Part shown: positions 24,470-33,713 of the stretch, in pieces
How positions within the stretch are numbered: position 1 is the stretch's first letter
How the letters are laid out: every line of letters begins with the position of its first letter
The notes under the pieces: generated by a model
The model's input: only the letters and a program-made list of their open reading frames with translations
Databases searched by the model: none
Told to the model about the DNA's origin: nothing
DNA from: DATAQC01 sp038232455
GTDB taxonomy: Bacteria; Actinomycetota; Acidimicrobiia; Acidimicrobiales; AC-14
Assembly (NCBI GenBank): GCA_038232455.1
Contig: JBBSHU010000004.1
Location: 3,008 to 67,007, forward strand
Direction: 5' to 3'
DNA: 64,000 bases
Translations under genes and position numbers: made by a program

Positions 24470-26334
24470 GTAAACGGCCGAATGTAAGAATGCCGAACAT
24501 GTCCGAAACGCCCAGGCTTCGTGCGTCCGCGCCCCCGCCGCCCCCTCCTCGCCCGTCGTCGATAGAACCGTCGGCGCTCGGTTTCGAACGCAGGCCGATG
24601 GTGCGCTGGCTCGATCCCCACCAGCTCGTCGATACCGCGGTGCGGGTACTGCTCTCGGGCATCTTCAGCTCCTACGCCGACAACCGGGAATTGCAGGCGC
24701 TGGCCGCGGCCGACGTGCCCGATCATTCCGAACCGGACGAGCTGTGGCTCGACTACGTCGCCGACCTCGGGGACGGGTGGAACTCGACCTACACGGTGGC
24801 CCGGCTCCTCGCCGTCGAGGGGATCGACCTCGACTGGGACGGAACGACCCACGCCACCCGACGGGGCCGCGTGCTGGTGATGGGCGGCGACCAGGTGTAC
24901 CCGGTGCCGAAGCGGGCCGAGTACGAGAACCGCATGCTCGGCCCGTACCGCTCGGCCATGCCGTGCGCCACCGACGACGGACCCGAGCTCTTCGCCATAC
25001 CCGGCAGCCACGACTGGTACGACGGGCTGGTCAACTTCACCAGCATCTTCTGCCGGGGCCGCTGGATCGGCGGATGGAGAACCCGTCAGCACCGCAGCTA
25101 CTTCGCCCTCAAGCTCCCGAATGGCTGGTGGCTCTGGGGTGTCGACGTGCAGTTCGGTGCCCATCTCGACGAGGCCCAACTCGAGTACTTCACCGAGGTG
25201 GCCGCCGACCAGGTCGATCGGGGCGACCGCATCATCCTGTGCACGGCCAAAGAGGTCCAGAGCGGCCGCAGCGCCGACGACATCTACTCCGACCGCAACG
25301 TCGAGTACCTCGAGCGGGAGGTCATCGGCCCCACGGGTGCCCAGGTGCTGCTCTACCTCAAGAGCGGAAAGCACTACTACTGTCGCAACACCGAGGAGGA
25401 CGGGCCTCGCCAGCACATCACGTCGGGCGGAGGGGGGGCCTTCCTGCACCCCACCCACCGCCTCCCCGAGCAGCTGCACATTCCCGGGACGGCGGGCGAC
25501 GGCATGTATCGCAGAGCCAGCGTCTACCCGTCACCGAAAGTGTCCAAGAGCCTGCGCAAGAGAGTCTGGCTGCTGCCGTTCTTCAACCTCCCCCTCGCCG
25601 CCACCTTCGGGGCGGTCCAGGTGCTGCTGGCGTTCATGATGGGCCTGCAGCTCCACGACCGCCATGTTCGGCTCGAACCCGCCGATCTGACCCGGGCGGT
25701 CTGGGAGAGCCCGACGGCGTTCGTGCTGATCCTGTTCCTGGTCGTGCTCCTGGCCGGGATGGTGCGCTTCGCCCACGACGCCAGCGGGGTGCCACGGGTC
25801 GTACTGGGGCTGGTGCACGCCGGCCTGCAGCTGTCCAGCGTGGGTGCGGTGATGATCGCCGCTTCGTGGCTGTCGACGGCTCTCGTCGGTTCCGGCGGCG
25901 CCGCGTCGTTGCTCACGTTCCTGGCCCTCGTCGGCCTGCTCGGTGGTGTCGGGGGAACGTTCGGCATGTCGGGGTACTTCTGGGCCACCAACTGCTTCGG
26001 TTTCCACGGCAACGAGGCGTACGCGCCGCTCCACCATATGGACCTCAAGCACTTCCTCCGCCTCCACTTCGATGCCGACGGCGCCCTCACGGTGTACCCG
26101 GTGGCCATCGACCGGGTGGGCCGCCATTGGAAGCTCTGTCCCGACGCCCCGGCCCACGAGCCCTGGTTCGCGCCGGACGGGGCCGAGCCACAGATTCACC
26201 TGATCGAGGAGCCGGTAAGGATCGACGGTCAGCACCCACGGCGGGAGGCGCCACCAGCAACCTCGGAAGGGTCGGCTCAGCCACCGGCTGCGGTGGCGGG
26301 GTCGACCCCGGGTACCGGCGACCCCGACGTATAG
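24466..26334 (+). CDS. Membrane-anchored calcineurin-like phosphoesterase
   Basis: A 622-residue protein. A Pro-rich N-terminus is followed by a metallophosphoesterase domain (MGGDQVYPV near residue 145 for GDxVY; IPGSHDWYDG near 180, a variant of GNHD with Ser for Asn). Five or six membrane helices follow at about 365-520, then a soluble tail. The frame is open from the GTG at 24466 that overlaps the DUF72 stop; ATGs at 24490 and 24499 would also serve. The Ser-for-Asn change may alter the metal site. The last 58 bp overlap the end of the convergent FAD gene. Confidence 0.75.
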   Translation: MSKRPNVRMPNMSETPRLRASAPPPPPPRPSSIEPSALGFERRPMVRWLDPHQLVDTAVRVLLSGIFSSYADNRELQALAAADVPDHSEPDELWLDYVADLGDGWNSTYTVARLLAVEGIDLDWDGTTHATRRGRVLVMGGDQVYPVPKRAEYENRMLGPYRSAMPCATDDGPELFAIPGSHDWYDGLVNFTSIFCRGRWIGGWRTRQHRSYFALKLPNGWWLWGVDVQFGAHLDEAQLEYFTEVAADQVDRGDRIILCTAKEVQSGRSADDIYSDRNVEYLEREVIGPTGAQVLLYLKSGKHYYCRNTEEDGPRQHITSGGGGAFLHPTHRLPEQLHIPGTAGDGMYRRASVYPSPKVSKSLRKRVWLLPFFNLPLAATFGAVQVLLAFMMGLQLHDRHVRLEPADLTRAVWESPTAFVLILFLVVLLAGMVRFAHDASGVPRVVLGLVHAGLQLSSVGAVMIAASWLSTALVGSGGAASLLTFLALVGLLGGVGGTFGMSGYFWATNCFGFHGNEAYAPLHHMDLKHFLRLHFDADGALTVYPVAIDRVGRHWKLCPDAPAHEPWFAPDGAEPQIHLIEEPVRIDGQHPRREAPPATSEGSAQPPAAVAGSTPGTGDPDV

Positions 26335-27650
26335 AGCGGGTAGCGGTTGTGCCACCTCCGCCGGACCTCTCGACCGGCGATCTCCCGCACCTCGGCGAGC
26401 ACGACACCGGGTGGATGGTTGCGGGACGCGATGGCCCGGCCGGCGGCGACGACCAGGCGGCGGGGCGTGAGCAACTCCTTCGGCGCCACCCGGTGATTGA
26501 ACACGTCGACGGCTCGGCGCAGACCATCGGGCTCGCGGGCCAGGCCTCGGACGATCCCGCCGAACACGATGGGAATGGGCCCGGCGGCACCGAGGTCGTG
26601 GGCGAACCAGTGCATGCCGGCCGCGTCACGGTCGCGCCAGCGCCACCACCGGGCGGTGGCCTCGTCGATGGCCGGGGCCCGGCCGCCGGCGTCGACGATT
26701 GCCGCGGCCAGCGCTTCGCCCTGGCGGAAGGCGTCGGAGATGCCCTGGCCAGGAGCGGGGTCCTTGAAGTGCCCGGCGTCACCGACGAGCACCCAACCGG
26801 GGCCGGCCGACTCCCGGAAGAACCCGTTGAACACCGAGATTCCCCGAGGCCGGGCCGTCCGCCGGGCCCCCGCCAGAGTGTCGGTGAGCTGCGGGCAGAG
26901 GGCCACATACCTGTCGTAGGATGCCTCCACGTCGATCGTGAACGACGCCATCTCGTCCAGTGGCGGCAGGACGCCCACCATGTAGAGCCCGGCATCGGTG
27001 GGACAGGCGGTGACGAAACGCTCGTCGCGCACGAGGAGGATCGCCGCCGGTTCCGGCCACGTCGCCCCCTCGAAGTAGGCCCAGAACCCGAAGCGCTCGT
27101 TGGGTGCCACGTTGTAGGTGCGGGCCCCGACCAGGCGGGCGACTTTCGACGACCGCCCGTCGGCCCCGACCACGAGGGGGGCCAGTAGCCGGCGCTCACC
27201 GCTCTCGCCCCCGGTCACCACTCCTGCGACCCGCCCTCCCTCCCTGACCAGTTCGGTGACGGGCGTGGCCGTGTGCACGGTGACCCCCGCATCACGGGCG
27301 GCGTCGAGGAGGATGGCGTCGAGCACCGGGCGGCGGACGCACAAGGCCGGCCCGGGATCGGTGGGCTCATACGGCCAGGGCACGCGAGCCGAGAAGCCGC
27401 CGAGGTGGAAATCCGCCATCTCCAGCCAGGGGGCACCGGTGGCCACCAAGCGGTCGGTGAGCCCGAGGCGACCGAGGACGGCAATACCTCCGGCCTGGAA
27501 GATGTGGGTCGACGCGGTATCGCTCGGAAAGCTGGCGCGATCCACGAGGACCACCGACAGGCCGGCCCGGGCGAGGTGGGTGGCCAGCGGCGCACCCGCA
27601 CAGCGGGCCCCCACCACCACCACGTCGTATGTGCTGCGGTCTTCCGTCAA
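26277..27650 (-). CDS. FAD-dependent oxidoreductase (GGR/monooxygenase type)
   Basis: A 457-residue flavoprotein of the geranylgeranyl-reductase/aromatic-hydroxylase group. The N-terminal FAD motif is VVVGARCAGAPLATHLA, with Cys in the second half as in geranylgeranyl reductases. VVGADGRSSKVARL is the DG motif, and GDAGHFKDPAPGQGISDA is the GD motif that closes over the flavin. The Lys in HFKDP replaces the more usual Leu/Met. Substrate unknown. It starts three bases after the mscR stop and ends in a 58-bp convergent overlap with the phosphoesterase gene. Confidence 0.8.
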   Translation of the reverse strand: MTEDRSTYDVVVVGARCAGAPLATHLARAGLSVVLVDRASFPSDTASTHIFQAGGIAVLGRLGLTDRLVATGAPWLEMADFHLGGFSARVPWPYEPTDPGPALCVRRPVLDAILLDAARDAGVTVHTATPVTELVREGGRVAGVVTGGESGERRLLAPLVVGADGRSSKVARLVGARTYNVAPNERFGFWAYFEGATWPEPAAILLVRDERFVTACPTDAGLYMVGVLPPLDEMASFTIDVEASYDRYVALCPQLTDTLAGARRTARPRGISVFNGFFRESAGPGWVLVGDAGHFKDPAPGQGISDAFRQGEALAAAIVDAGGRAPAIDEATARWWRWRDRDAAGMHWFAHDLGAAGPIPIVFGGIVRGLAREPDGLRRAVDVFNHRVAPKELLTPRRLVVAAGRAIASRNHPPGVVLAEVREIAGREVRRRWHNRYPLYTSGSPVPGVDPATAAGG

Positions 27651-27653
27651 GAC

Positions 27654-28742
27654 CTAGGACCCGAACACCACGACGGAGCGCAGTACCTCGCCGCGCTGCA
27701 TGCGGCCGAACGCCTCTTCCACCTGGTCGACGGCGATGGTCTCGGACACGAAACGGTCGAGATCGAGTCGGCCGGCCAGGTAGGCGTCGATCAACATGGG
27801 AAAGTCGCGGCTGGGCAGGCAGTCGCCGTACCACGAGGGCTTCAACGCCCCGCCCCGCCCGAAGAAGTCGAGCATGGGGAGCTCGACGGTCATCGTGGGT
27901 GACGGGACACCGACCTGCACGAGGGTGCCGGCCAGGTCGCGGGCGTAGAACGCCGCCAGCATGGTTTCCGGAAGGCCAACGGCCTCGATGGCCACATCGA
28001 CGCCGAAACCGCCGGTGAGGCCCCTGACCGCCTCGACCGGGTCACCCTCGGTCGAGTTCACAGTGTCGGTGGCACCGAACTCCCGGGCGGCGGCGAGTTT
28101 TCGATCGTCGATGTCCACGGCGATGACCTGGCGGGCCCCGGCCAGGCCCGACGCAGCGATGGCGGCATTGCCCACTCCCCCACAACCGAACACGGCCACG
28201 GTGTCGCCCCGTTGTACCGCCCCGGTGTGCAGTGCGGCGCCGATGCCGGCCATGATCCCGCACCCGACCAGCCCGGCCGCCTCGGGGCGGGCCTCCGGCA
28301 CCTTCACCGCCTGAGCGGCCGCCACCAGGGTGAGCTCGACGAAGGCACCGATGCCCAGGGCCGGGCTCAGCGGGGTGCCGTCGGCGAGGGTCATCCTCTG
28401 GGTGGCGTTGTGGCTGTCGAAGCAGTACCAGGGCCGTCCCCGTCGGCACGACCGGCAGGCGCCGCACGGGGCCCGCCAGGCGATGATCACGAAATCGCCG
28501 GGGCCGACACCAGTCACACCGTCGCCGACGGCGTCCACCACCCCCGCCGCCTCGTGGCCGAGCAGGAACGGGAAGTCGTCGCTGATCGCACCCTCCCGGT
28601 AGTGAAGATCGGTGTGGCAAACGCCGCAGGCCTGCACGCGCACAAGAGCCTCGCCCGGACCGGGGTCGGGCACGATCACCGTCTCCAGCGTTACCGGTGC
28701 GCCCGCCGAGGTCGCCACCACGCCCTGCACCTCGTGCGCCAT
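27654..28742 (-). CDS. mscR: S-(hydroxymethyl)mycothiol dehydrogenase
   Basis: A 362-residue zinc alcohol dehydrogenase. Catalytic-zinc residues lie in ACGVCHTDLHY (Cys42) and LLGHEAAGVV. The structural-zinc cysteines are in APCGACRSCRRGRPWYC, a form typical of the mycothiol-dependent formaldehyde dehydrogenase/S-nitrosomycothiol reductase group. The NAD-binding motif is VFGCGGVGNAA. It oxidises the mycothiol adduct of formaldehyde. AGGAGG is placed correctly before the ATG at 28742. It belongs to the five-gene run from 30603 to 26277. Confidence 0.9.
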   Translation of the reverse strand: MAHEVQGVVATSAGAPVTLETVIVPDPGPGEALVRVQACGVCHTDLHYREGAISDDFPFLLGHEAAGVVDAVGDGVTGVGPGDFVIIAWRAPCGACRSCRRGRPWYCFDSHNATQRMTLADGTPLSPALGIGAFVELTLVAAAQAVKVPEARPEAAGLVGCGIMAGIGAALHTGAVQRGDTVAVFGCGGVGNAAIAASGLAGARQVIAVDIDDRKLAAAREFGATDTVNSTEGDPVEAVRGLTGGFGVDVAIEAVGLPETMLAAFYARDLAGTLVQVGVPSPTMTVELPMLDFFGRGGALKPSWYGDCLPSRDFPMLIDAYLAGRLDLDRFVSETIAVDQVEEAFGRMQRGEVLRSVVVFGS

Positions 28743-28765
28743 CGATGTCCTCCTGAGGGTCCGGT

Positions 28766-29431
28766 TCAGGTCATCGTGGCATCCCCGGGCCCGGGAACGC
28801 TTGCCAGGCGGCGAACCTCTTCGTCGGTCGGAGGGGTGAAGTCGACGAACCACCGGCCCACGGCATCGAAGGGGTGCGGCGACAGGACGCAGACGACTTC
28901 GTCGGCCACCCGGCGCAGCTCACGACACGTCGAAGCTGCCCCGACGGGTACGGCCACCACCACCCGGCGGGGCCGTCGGGCTCGCAGGGCCTCCACCGCG
29001 GCGCGCATGGTGGCCCCAGTGGCCAGCCCGTCGTCGACGACGATCACCGTCTGGGCGACGAGGGCGGGGAACCGACGATCGCCCCGGTACAGCCGGTTTC
29101 GGCGATCGACCTCGACGGTCTCCCGGGCGACGGCCTCGTCGACAGCGACGGGGGAGATACTCAACGACGACACCACAGCCGGGTTCATGACGAGAACACC
29201 TCCGGTGGCGATGGCCCCCATGGCCAACTCCGCATGGCCGGGCACGCCGAGCTTGCGCACGACGAAGACGTCGAGACGTGTCCCCAGCGCCAGAGCCACC
29301 TCGTGGGCCACGGGGACTCCTCCCCTCGGGAGGCCGAGGACGACGACGTCGGCGCGCGCGGTGTAGACATCGAGGGCGACGGCCAAGGCCCGGCCCGCCT
29401 CGCCGCGGTCGGCAAACGGACGCGGCTTCAT
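28766..29431 (-). CDS. Phosphoribosyltransferase-domain protein
   Basis: A 221-residue type I PRTase-fold protein. The PRPP loop VIVVDDGLATGATM is intact and the flexible-loop region carries VLGLPRGGVPVA. This stand-alone family is common in actinobacteria near stress and alpha/beta-hydrolase genes, and its substrate is unknown. The start lies 12 bp after the stop of the Rieske protein gene and the stop 23 bp before mscR, so the genes are probably co-transcribed. Confidence 0.85.
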   Translation of the reverse strand: MKPRPFADRGEAGRALAVALDVYTARADVVVLGLPRGGVPVAHEVALALGTRLDVFVVRKLGVPGHAELAMGAIATGGVLVMNPAVVSSLSISPVAVDEAVARETVEVDRRNRLYRGDRRFPALVAQTVIVVDDGLATGATMRAAVEALRARRPRRVVVAVPVGAASTCRELRRVADEVVCVLSPHPFDAVGRWFVDFTPPTDEEVRRLASVPGPGDATMT

Positions 29432-29443
29432 GGTCTTGGCGGG

Positions 29444-30301
29444 TCAGGTCCTTCGCCGCACCTGGACCGTGCCCCCGGCCACCTGGGTGTCGAACACCGG
29501 TTGCGGAGCGGTGGCCGGACCGTGGAGGACAGCTCCGTCGGAGAGCCGGAACGTGCTGGCGTGCCAGGGACACGTGACGCAGCCACCGTCGACCTCGCCC
29601 TCGTGAAGCGGACCTCCGGCATGGCTGCAGACGTTTCCGACGGCGTGAATCGTCGTGCCCCTGCGCACCAGCAGCACATCAAACCCGCCGGCCGAGACGA
29701 CGACCGGCGTGGCTTCCTCCAGCTCGCTCTCGTCGATGGTGTCGACCCAGTCGGCGGGCCCCTCCTCCCACGCGTTGCGGTCGACGTTCACGCCCTGGCG
29801 GTAGGAGAGATGGCCACCGAGGTAGCCGCCCAGCGTGGCCACCGTCGCCCCCACCAGGCTGAGGGCCACGCCGCGGCTGCGGTTGCCCTTGCGCCGGGCC
29901 AGCCAGGACAGGCCGTAGAAACCCACGGCCACGGTGTTGGCGCCGGCATGGACCAGGCCCACCCGTCGCTCGGCGCCCAACATGTCCGACCAGTCGGCCA
30001 ACCCGGCCGCCGCCGTAGGCACGGCGCTGAGGACACCGATGCCGACCAGGGTGTCGGCGGCCGCCTGGCTGCCCCGCCGGCCCATGAGGTCGAGAAAAAA
30101 GGCGCTGGTCCACGACCCGATCGCCACGTCGGTGAGCATGGGGTGCAGGGGATGGCCGATCCACGTCCCGGATAGGGCATCCTTCACCGCTCCGTGGGGG
30201 ATGACCCCACCCACGAACTTCGACAATGGCTTGGCCACCCCGTCGAGGCCCTCGGCCTGGTGCAGCCGCTCGAGCAGATCCTCCACGATCTTCAGAGCCA
30301 T
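29444..30301 (-). CDS. DUF2231 membrane protein with Rieske domain
   Basis: A 285-residue fusion. Residues 1-175 are a DUF2231-type membrane domain with four hydrophobic helices and conserved histidines (GHPLHPMLTDVAIG, RRVGLVHAGAN). Residues 185-285 are a Rieske 2Fe-2S domain with CSHAGG and CPWHAS (C-x-H and C-x2-H). DUF2231 helices may bind heme, so the whole could be a small membrane electron-transfer module; that is inference. It starts five bases after the isomerase-like gene stop. Confidence 0.85.
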   Translation of the reverse strand: MALKIVEDLLERLHQAEGLDGVAKPLSKFVGGVIPHGAVKDALSGTWIGHPLHPMLTDVAIGSWTSAFFLDLMGRRGSQAAADTLVGIGVLSAVPTAAAGLADWSDMLGAERRVGLVHAGANTVAVGFYGLSWLARRKGNRSRGVALSLVGATVATLGGYLGGHLSYRQGVNVDRNAWEEGPADWVDTIDESELEEATPVVVSAGGFDVLLVRRGTTIHAVGNVCSHAGGPLHEGEVDGGCVTCPWHASTFRLSDGAVLHGPATAPQPVFDTQVAGGTVQVRRRT

Positions 30302-30306
30302 GGACC

Positions 30307-30603
30307 CTACGCGTTCCCGTCACCAGGGGGGACCACGGGCAGCGACGACATGTCGGCCAGCGGGTACACGTCGAAGTGCGAGAAGTTGTACACCGGCATC
30401 TGGGCCAGCAACATCTCCAGCTCGTCGTTGGACGCGACGTCGAAGATCCAGGCCCCGCCGTGGTAGCCCACGATGTGGTAGCGCCCCACGACCTTGCCGC
30501 TTTCCTCGAGGGGCTTGGCGTAGTCGGGCATTCGCAGGACGGTCTTCATCATCTCCGCCGAGAGCCTGGAGATCTCCATCTTCCACACGACCAGGAATTT
30601 CAT
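30307..30603 (-). CDS. Muconolactone-isomerase-like small protein
   Basis: A 98-residue dimeric alpha-beta barrel protein resembling muconolactone delta-isomerase: MKFLVVWKMEI at the start, GRYHIVGYHGGAWIFDV in the middle and PVYNFSHFDVYPL at the end. No other catechol-pathway gene is present, so it may be a related protein of unknown reaction. GAGGAGG lies before the ATG at 30603. It is the first gene of the five-gene minus-strand run. Confidence 0.75.
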   Translation of the reverse strand: MKFLVVWKMEISRLSAEMMKTVLRMPDYAKPLEESGKVVGRYHIVGYHGGAWIFDVASNDELEMLLAQMPVYNFSHFDVYPLADMSSLPVVPPGDGNA

Positions 30604-30702
30604 CGCTGACCTCCTCGCCCGGGGCATCTCTTGCCCTCCGCTCAGGTTAGATCGTAGGCGGACGAAGGCTTAGCGGTCGCGTGGAGAGGGGACACTCGAA
30701 CC

Positions 30703-30954
30703 ATGACCGACCCCCGCCTCGAAGACCACGTCGTGGGCCTCGAGCTCGAGCTCGTCGAGCTCGTGGAGCAACAGAACCTCGCCGCGACCCAGTACCGCCC
30801 CGAAGACGCCGCCCGCCTGGAAAGTCAGATACGCGCTGTTCAGCTCGAACTGGCGGCCAGCGCCGAGGCCGCCATCCAGGGCGCCGAACCGGTCCCACCG
30901 GCCGACCACGCCGACGTCCTGGCCCCCACCGTGGACCAGGTCGTCACCGGCTAA
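30703..30954 (+). CDS. Small acidic helical protein
   Basis: An 83-residue, acidic, strongly helical protein (LELELVELVEQQNLAATQ, then RLESQIRAVQLELAAS) with the heptad pattern of a coiled coil and a short Pro-rich tail. GGAGAGGGG is well placed before the ATG at 30703. I do not recognise a family. It is divergent from the isomerase-like operon and converges on the DUF885 gene. Confidence 0.65.
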   Translation: MTDPRLEDHVVGLELELVELVEQQNLAATQYRPEDAARLESQIRAVQLELAASAEAAIQGAEPVPPADHADVLAPTVDQVVTG

Positions 30955-30968
30955 ACGGTACCGCACCG

Positions 30969-32651
30969 CTAAGCGGAGGCCACCCACGCGTCCACCAGCT
31001 CACTGAGGATCGGCAGGCCGACGGCGCCCGATCCGAGCACGGCGTCGTGGAAACCCTTGATGTCGAAGCGGTCTCCGAGTCGGGAACGGGCCTCGTGCCG
31101 AAGGCGCAGGATCTCCCGTTGCCCCAACTTGTAGGCCAGGGCCTGGCCGGGCATGGCGATGTAGCGGTCGACCTCCACGGTGACCTCCTCGACCGAAACG
31201 GGAGTGTGGGCGGCCATGAACTCGATGGCCCGGGAGCGACTCCAGCCCATGGCGTGCAGGCCGGTGTCGACGACCAGCCGACAGGCCCGGATCGAGTCGG
31301 CCGCCAGCATCCCCAGGCGATCGAGGTCGCTGTCGTACAACCCCATCTCCGCGGCCAGGCGCTCGGCGTACAGGCCCCACCCCTCCACGTAGGCCGTGTT
31401 CGACAGCGAGTAGCGCCGGAACCGGGGCAGGCCGGTCAGCTCGCTGGCGATGGCGAGCTGGAGATGATGGCCGGGGATGGCCTCGTGGAACGCGATGGAC
31501 GCGGTCTCGTAGCGCGCCTTGTCGGCCGGGCGGTCGGTGTTCACGTAGTAGGTACCGCCCAGGGACCCGTCCGTCGGCGGTGGGTAGTAGTAGGCGCTGG
31601 GAGAGTCGGCAGCCAGGAACTCGGGCACCGGCTCGATCGTGCACGCCGCCTCCGGAAGCCGGCCGAACCAGTCGGCCATGGCGTGCGACGCCGCCTCGAA
31701 CGCCCGGCGGGCATCGGCCATGATCTCGTCGCCCGTCGCGTAGCGAAGTGACCGGTCGTCGCGGAGCCGCGCGAGCACACCGGGAGCATCCGTGATGCCG
31801 AACTGGCGGCCACCCGCCTCGGCGTACTCGGACGGCAGCCGCTCGGTCACCTCCTCCATCCCGATGCGGTGGATCTCGTCGGCCGACAGGTCGAGGCTCG
31901 TGTGGTGGGCGACCAGGGCGGCGTAGAGCTCGGGCCCGTCGGCCAGCCACGACAGGCCGCAGTGGTTGTCGTCGCGAGACAGGGGCAGGAGCTCGCCGGT
32001 CAGCCGGTCGGCCAACCGCCGGTACGCTGGACGTACCTCCTGCTCGACAACCTGGCGCAGCGTCGACCGCCAATGGGCATCGCCGTCCCAGTCGGGCGGT
32101 CCCGCCATCGCACCCACGACATCGCCTTCGAGCGGCGAGGCGAGGTACCCCTCGACCACGTTGACCGAACGAGACACGCAGATGGCGGCAGGCGTCCGGC
32201 CGGCATGTGCGCCTTCGAGGAAGCGCTCCGCCGATTGCTCGAGGGCGACGGGGACCTGGCGGAACCGTTCCACCAGCATCTCCGCCGAGTCCGGGTCGGG
32301 AGCCGACATGACCGGGAGCGACTGCAGCAACTCCACGTGGAAGCCCGTCATCTGATCGGACGTGAGCTCCACCAGGCGGGCATCGATCAGGGCAATGGCG
32401 TCGCCGATCTCGGCCGTGAGCTGACCGTAGGTGACGGCATCGTCGGCGTCGAAACCGTCCCGATCCACGAGAGCCGCCCGATCGAGGATCGACGCCCATC
32501 GAGAACGGAGCACGGCCTGGGAGCCCGTCGAGAACTCTTCGATCCGGTCGTCGAATCGGTGATCGCCCAGGACGGTGGCCATCGTCGGGCTGGCCTCCAG
32601 CAGCGTGTCCCAGTATTCCTCGGCCAAGCCCCGCAGTGTCTCGTCGGCCAC
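30969..32651 (-). CDS. DUF885 family metallopeptidase-like protein
   Basis: A 560-residue helical protein of the DUF885 family. The zinc motif is HEAIPGHHLQ near residues 388-397 (HExxx-GHH type), followed by TAYVEGWGLYAERLA with the third ligand region and the end KLGQREILRLRHEARSRLG. The fold is related to M2/M3-like peptidases; known members act as carboxypeptidases or peptidases on odd substrates. No signal peptide is seen, so it is probably cytosolic. The start is a GTG at 32651. Confidence 0.85.
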   Translation of the reverse strand: MADETLRGLAEEYWDTLLEASPTMATVLGDHRFDDRIEEFSTGSQAVLRSRWASILDRAALVDRDGFDADDAVTYGQLTAEIGDAIALIDARLVELTSDQMTGFHVELLQSLPVMSAPDPDSAEMLVERFRQVPVALEQSAERFLEGAHAGRTPAAICVSRSVNVVEGYLASPLEGDVVGAMAGPPDWDGDAHWRSTLRQVVEQEVRPAYRRLADRLTGELLPLSRDDNHCGLSWLADGPELYAALVAHHTSLDLSADEIHRIGMEEVTERLPSEYAEAGGRQFGITDAPGVLARLRDDRSLRYATGDEIMADARRAFEAASHAMADWFGRLPEAACTIEPVPEFLAADSPSAYYYPPPTDGSLGGTYYVNTDRPADKARYETASIAFHEAIPGHHLQLAIASELTGLPRFRRYSLSNTAYVEGWGLYAERLAAEMGLYDSDLDRLGMLAADSIRACRLVVDTGLHAMGWSRSRAIEFMAAHTPVSVEEVTVEVDRYIAMPGQALAYKLGQREILRLRHEARSRLGDRFDIKGFHDAVLGSGAVGLPILSELVDAWVASA

Positions 32652-32695
32652 GGGGCGACCGTAGCCGGGCGGGGGCGGCGGCGAACCGCCAGGGT

Positions 32696-33262
32696 TCAGT
32701 CGTCGGCGGGGTGGCCGCTCTCCTGGGTCTTCTTGCCCTCGGCGTCCAACCAGTCGAGTTGGTCGGGCTTCTTGCCGTCAAGGATCTTGGCCGCCTTTTC
32801 GACATCTTCCTTCTCGGCCGCGTGGACGGCCACCAGCACCCGACCGGCCCGGATCGACTCCTGGAACGTCAGGTCCCAGTCGTCCTCCAGGCTGAGGCCG
32901 GCGACGCCGCCGACCATCCCACCGACGCTGCCGCCGGCGATCCCGCCGCCCACGACGGCCGCCAGGATGCCGCCGCCGATGACCGGCCCCACCCCGGGAA
33001 TGGCGAAGGCGGCAACCCCCGCCAGCGCCCCGAGGGTGCTCCCTGCGGCTATACCGGTCCCCGCCCGCTTGGCGATCTCGCCGGTGGCCTCCATGTCGCG
33101 CAACCGGGTGTCGGTGTCGTTGCGGGCCTCTTCCACGGCGCGTCCGAGCAGGGAGATGTCCTCGGCCTCGATCCCGGCGCTGGTGAGGGCATCCACGGCG
33201 CCCCGGGCCGCCTCCATGTCGGGAAACGTCGCCACCACGTTGTTCTGGGCCAGGTGCTTCAT
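32696..33262 (-). CDS. General-stress-17M-like glycine-zipper protein
   Basis: A 188-residue protein. The first 50 residues look like the GSP17M/YflT stress domain (NNVVATFPDMEAARGAVDAL, then GIEAEDISLL). A Gly/Ala-rich stretch with two glycine-zipper hydrophobic segments follows at about 75-130, then a short soluble end rich in Lys/Asp. Such proteins are often membrane-inserting stress proteins. GAAGGAGG lies before the ATG at 33262, which decides the start although the frame is open to 33370. Confidence 0.75.
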   Translation of the reverse strand: MKHLAQNNVVATFPDMEAARGAVDALTSAGIEAEDISLLGRAVEEARNDTDTRLRDMEATGEIAKRAGTGIAAGSTLGALAGVAAFAIPGVGPVIGGGILAAVVGGGIAGGSVGGMVGGVAGLSLEDDWDLTFQESIRAGRVLVAVHAAEKEDVEKAAKILDGKKPDQLDWLDAEGKKTQESGHPADD

Positions 33263-33290
33263 GAATACGGCCTCCTTCGACGAGCCTTGG

Positions 33291-33701
33291 ATGGCTACCC
33301 GATGGCCCCCCGCCGGAAACTGGCGGTCCGGCCGTGACTCCCCCCGCCGGGCATCTAGGCTTCCTGCCATCGACGCCGCAGCCGCCAGCGAGAACGCCCC
33401 CAGCCTGGCCGACGTCGTCAGCCTGCTGGAACGAGACGGCTACACGGGCCAGATGGCCGCCCGACCCGGTGGTCGGCTGATCTGCTTCACGTGTCACACC
33501 GAAAGCCACGTGGCCGACGTCGACGTGGAGTCACTGTCTCGCACCGAGGGGGCCTCGGATCCCGACGACATGCTGGCGGTGGTCGCGCTGACCTGTCCCC
33601 GTTGCGGTGCCCGGGCGACGGTCGTCCTGGGGTACGGGCCGGAGGCGGCCGAGGACGACGCCGGGGTTCTCCTCGGGCTGGCCCGTCCCGACAAGCACTG
33701 A
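33291..33701 (+). CDS. Small zinc-ribbon-like protein
   Basis: A 136-residue frame whose last 105 residues look real: CFTCHTES near 65-72 and CPRCGARATVVLGYG near 102-116, giving two CxxC pairs as in a zinc ribbon. The ATG at 33291 is the only ATG or GTG in the frame for some distance, and its first 25 residues (Arg/Pro-rich) look unlike the rest, so the true start may be a rare codon near 33370. No family recognised. It converges on sdhD with 12 bp between the stops. Confidence 0.55.
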   Translation: MATRWPPAGNWRSGRDSPRRASRLPAIDAAAASENAPSLADVVSLLERDGYTGQMAARPGGRLICFTCHTESHVADVDVESLSRTEGASDPDDMLAVVALTCPRCGARATVVLGYGPEAAEDDAGVLLGLARPDKH

Positions 33702-33713
33702 CGGCGAGATCCG

